From: Trichinella spiralis
Lineage: Eukaryota > Nematoda > Enoplea > Trichinellida > Trichinellidae
Assembly (NCBI GenBank): GCA_000181795.3
Contig: CM012953.1
Location: forward strand, 12,439,394 to 12,503,393
Reading direction: 5' to 3'
DNA: 64,000 nt
Made by a program: the position numbers and the translations under genes. This document shows positions 60,861 to 64,000 of the stretch, piece by piece (position 1 is the first letter of the stretch; each line of letters opens with the position of its first letter). The notes beneath the pieces are model-generated. The model was not told the DNA's origin. It ran no database searches and was given only the letters and a program-made list of their open reading frames with translations.

Positions 60861-62260
60861 TAATATGATAAAAATAAAGAAATGACTTTCAGAGTTGTTA
60901 GAATAATAAGATAATATTAATGTTAATACTGATGTTAATATTATTATAATTATGTTTATAACTTAAAATCAAAAAACAGCCACTGATGATATTTTACTAA
61001 TGAAAATAGTTGGTGTTGTTTTACCAATAATAACAGCTTCAAGTCGTAACTGATATTTCACGAGTGAAAAAAATGAAGGCGTTGTGAAGTTAGCTGCGTC
61101 TGCTTTCTTACTGTTTGGTTTCCACGGTAAGCCATTTGGACTGATGGGAAGTTGCGTTGTCAACGCTGATTATTCAGTTAGTCATGTAAGACTGAGAATT
61201 ATCGTTGCTAAAGGCTATTGCCCTGACTCACCTGTCATGAAATGGTTTGAACCGTTTGGTATCAGAACTGAAGATGCGATCAAATAATAAGTAATCCCAT
61301 TGCGTCAGCACTACGCATATATATAAGGTGGTCCTGATTGAGGTTGCTACACAGGAGATCTCGACCCATCAGGGGTTTTTTCTGCATGAAAACTCAAAAG
61401 GTCGTTTAAAGGTGAATTTGTTGAATCCATTATAAGGCAATAAATATAAAGAATTTACTGATTAATTTGAACAGTGGCTTGGAAATTAGATAAATGTGGT
61501 AAAATAATGAAATAATATATTGAATTGAATTGAATTATTATTAAATTACATTAAATTATATTAAATAATGTGGAAAGCAATTAACACACAACAAAATAAT
61601 AAATGAAATTACAAGAAATGTCTATAAAACATTTTGAAACAGCATAATATGTAATATGGCGTCACTGGTCAAATATTTACAGCAGCAAAAGAAATTTTTT
61701 ATGATGCAATTAAATAAAACTAAAATTCTGTTCAAAACAACTATCACCAAAATTTGTAACAGCGAGCTAAAACACTGATTATAATCTTTTTCACACTTGT
61801 AAATGCACCGTGCTATCTTTACTACCTGACTGTTGAACTAATGCGTACTGTAGTATTTGCATGAAGAATTGCAAACTTAAGTTTTACTTGATTTGACCAA
61901 AAGCTGTAACTAAAATGACGTAATAGTAAAACAAAGAATTTGTTATTACTGACATTTCTACAAGCTTTTATTTTCAAATTTAATTAGCTGCCAAATGAGG
62001 GTTGATGTAACAATTTCCTTTATGTAGGAACATTACTATGAAGCTATTTGAATGAAAGCAGATGCAACAATCTAATGGATATTCAAAATTATACCACAAA
62101 CTCAGCAAACTGTTAAATAATAGGAAACTGATAACGGCAGCGAAAAACAGAAAGCATGACAATACCTATTCAAAATATTTTTGTTTTTTGGTTTATTTAG
62201 TACATTAATACATCTATATATAAATGGAATTCAGAATAGAACTTGATACAAATTTAAAAA
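60861..62260. other. Intergenic with an unrecognised open frame
   Basis: Frame 61084-61287 (plus; begins MKLAASAFLLFGFHGKPFGL, ends PFGIRTEDAIK) lies in locally GC-richer DNA and looks more protein-like than most chance frames, but I cannot identify it and see no splice partner. The antisense frame 60969-61163 overlaps it. The remainder is AT-rich without signal. Confidence 0.3.
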
Positions 62261-63586
62261 ATGCTCATATTTTATATTGTGGCTTTATATACCCTGCCCT
62301 TAGGCGTAACATCCGTTGAATTCCAATGCTTTCAAGCTGCTAATCCTGTGGACTGGTAAGGCAAATTTAAGTACATCATACATCGAACTATTTCATATTA
62401 CTTTTTAGGTTTTTCGTCTATAAATTGCCAGGAGGAAAATCTTCACATTATCTTATACCAACTGCTGCAACAGACTGGACAGTTGCAGCAAATATTGATG
62501 ACGCACAGCAACCAATTCATTCTACGATGGACAAGTATTTTTCTTCACAAGCCAAGCCCAATACAAATATTATAGCATACAGCAATTATCCTCCACATTT
62601 TAAATTTGAACTTCCCATGAGTCCCGGAAAAGGTATATAAAAAAATGTATCACATTAAAATTATGACATCAAGATTTCTTATTTAGGTGTAATAATGGCT
62701 GAAGAACAGAATAAAGGCTTTTGGTTGGTACACACAGCGAAATATTTTCCCAATTTAGCAGGTGCTGTAGGAGATTTGTTTACACATGAGAAGACCACAA
62801 AGGAAGCAGCTGCATTTTTATGCATGTCATATACTGATGTTAATTTGAGGGCAGTTGGTATACAATTTTATTTTATTAAATTAAAATTAAAAGTCATGAA
62901 CAATTTTAGCAAAAATAATTGATTATGAGCAACCCATCGTATTTTTTGCTCAGAGATCTGCAGCACAAGCCACACAGGCTTTCTACGATTCATCTGAAAT
63001 TCAAAAACTTGTCAATGGATTGCATAAGTATCAGCCAACTGCATCTACTTCTGGTGATGGCATAAGAACTTTGACTCCACCAGGAACTGTGAAAATATTT
63101 GCATCAGCACCAGTAGCATATTCATCAGGTACATCTGAATTCAGAAAATAAAAAAAAAATATATTAAACAGAAAAAATTGTGTATTTTCAGATATATATT
63201 CAAATTACGTTGTTAAAATTCTGCAAAAATCCATGCAAGTTTACACACCTGGAACGACTGCAACTGTTTTGAGAAAATCATGCGCTGGCACATTAAAAGT
63301 GGAAAATGTATTAGGGCCAATAACTGTTAAAGATACTGAAATTCCAATAGGACAAGACAGTGCAAGATGGTCTGTTCCAAAGTCAGATTCTGATTTTGTA
63401 TGCCTAAGCAATACTGGAAGAACGGTATGATTGAATTTATTTTTTGTTTTATCCTTTACTCTATTGAAAATGAATTAGGCGAATGATGCAAAACATGGAG
63501 CAAGCGTTGCTTGCGTTTTGAGCACAGAAGCAGCGGCCTTGTTCAGAAAGATGATCACCACGAAGAACTTGGATGCATGCACCTAA
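62261..63586 (+). CDS. Secreted DNase II-like protein lacking catalytic HxK motifs
   Basis: Member of the DNase II family (acid endonuclease with two HxK half-sites). Six exons, 62261-62355, 62409-62632, 62687-62857, 62910-63128, 63192-63424 and 63479-63586, all in phase, give 349 residues, the normal family length. A signal peptide (MLIFYIVALYTLPLGVTSVE) is followed by CFQAANPVDWFFVYKLPGGK, matching DNase II CYGDSGQPVDWFVVYKLP. Later matches are NKGFWLVHTAKYFPNL, LCMSY and VLRKSCAGTLKVENV. The first catalytic motif (GHTKG in mammals) reads SPGKG, and the second (DHSKW) reads DSARW at about 292-296, so both catalytic histidines and one lysine are gone. The protein is expected to be secreted and not to cut DNA by the known mechanism. 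Trichinella species carry a large family of such secreted paralogues. Confidence 0.93.
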
Positions 63587-64000
63587 TATAATTCCACAGT
63601 TTGTTGTGCATGTAATTAATTTTGTACAATGAAAAGTTGGAATCTTCTTCGGTGAATTGAAAATTTTATAAATAATTTTTAATACACGGGAAAACTGTTA
63701 ATTGCATTGAAATAAATGAACATTCACCCAAAAAATATCGCATTGTTTGATTTTCCTAATGTAATTTCATGCACAGTCTGCATTATTATTTATTCTGACA
63801 TTTTGAAATTAAGAAATAAATCTATTAATTATAAGTGATGTGTGATTATTCACATTTCCATTGCTACAATTTTAATCCCAATTTTCCTTTTGTTTTTTAT
63901 AAGTAATAGCTTCCGTTTCTTTGATTCTATATATTAATTCCGGAAAGATATGGTACTGTCTGAATTTTAAAATAAATGTATATCAAAATACATTGTATTT
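63587..64000. other. 3' flank of the DNase II-like gene
   Basis: AT-rich; AATAAA-type words (for example about 63710) could serve as polyadenylation signals. No further gene seen. Confidence 0.5.

Overview
The window looks like nuclear DNA of a clade I nematode, most likely Trichinella. It is very AT-rich with short introns (often 50-80 bases) and polypyrimidine-AG acceptors close to start codons. It also carries two family types known to be expanded in Trichinella: secreted DNase II-like proteins and multi-domain cystatin-like proteins. The organism call is inference; no ribosomal or mitochondrial marker is present. Gene models were read by eye from exon homology, GT/AG sites and intron phase. 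There is a 4-base N gap at 60501-60504. || Layout. 1-13.1 kb: a decaying histone cluster. H4 is intact, H3 and H2B are pseudogenes, and H2A is open but strongly diverged. Each has a 16-base 3' stem-loop. About 6.5 kb further on lies an older H3-H2B relic pair in the same order and strand. 13.8-31 kb (possibly to 34 kb): one minus-strand ETS1/Pointed-type transcription factor with Pointed and ETS domains. It has at least four candidate first exons, one of which skips the Pointed domain. 36.2-37.9 kb: a minus-strand cystatin-like gene whose exons do not join cleanly. 39.5-41.4 kb: a ZnT1-like cation diffusion protein without the usual metal-site residues. 42.5-44.7 kb: DPH1, the diphthamide synthesis enzyme. 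47-48.5 kb: a two-domain cystatin-like secreted protein with a degenerate third domain in its middle intron. 49-51.5 kb: mitochondrial ribosomal protein L44 (minus). 51.9-53.5 kb: fossil BEL/Pao retrotransposon pieces and a piggyBac-like remnant. 54.8-55.3 kb: a small gene of unknown function. 56.3-57.2 kb: a tetraspanin. 57.4-60.9 kb: pogo/Tigger-like ends and a dispersed repeat also found at the left edge. 62.3-63.6 kb: a secreted DNase II-like protein lacking both HxK catalytic motifs. || Themes. Several host-gene families here keep the fold but lose the active residues (DNase II, ZnT, cystatin QxVxG), as expected for expanded parasite gene families. The histone pseudogenes decay largely by CpG to TpG/CpA change, which fits germline DNA methylation. 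The ETS gene, with phase-1 splice-compatible starts spread over 17 kb and ETS-type motifs nearby, is the most elaborate regulatory locus in the window. I found no CRISPR array, operon of bacterial type or intact mobile element, and nothing I can defend as a wholly new system.
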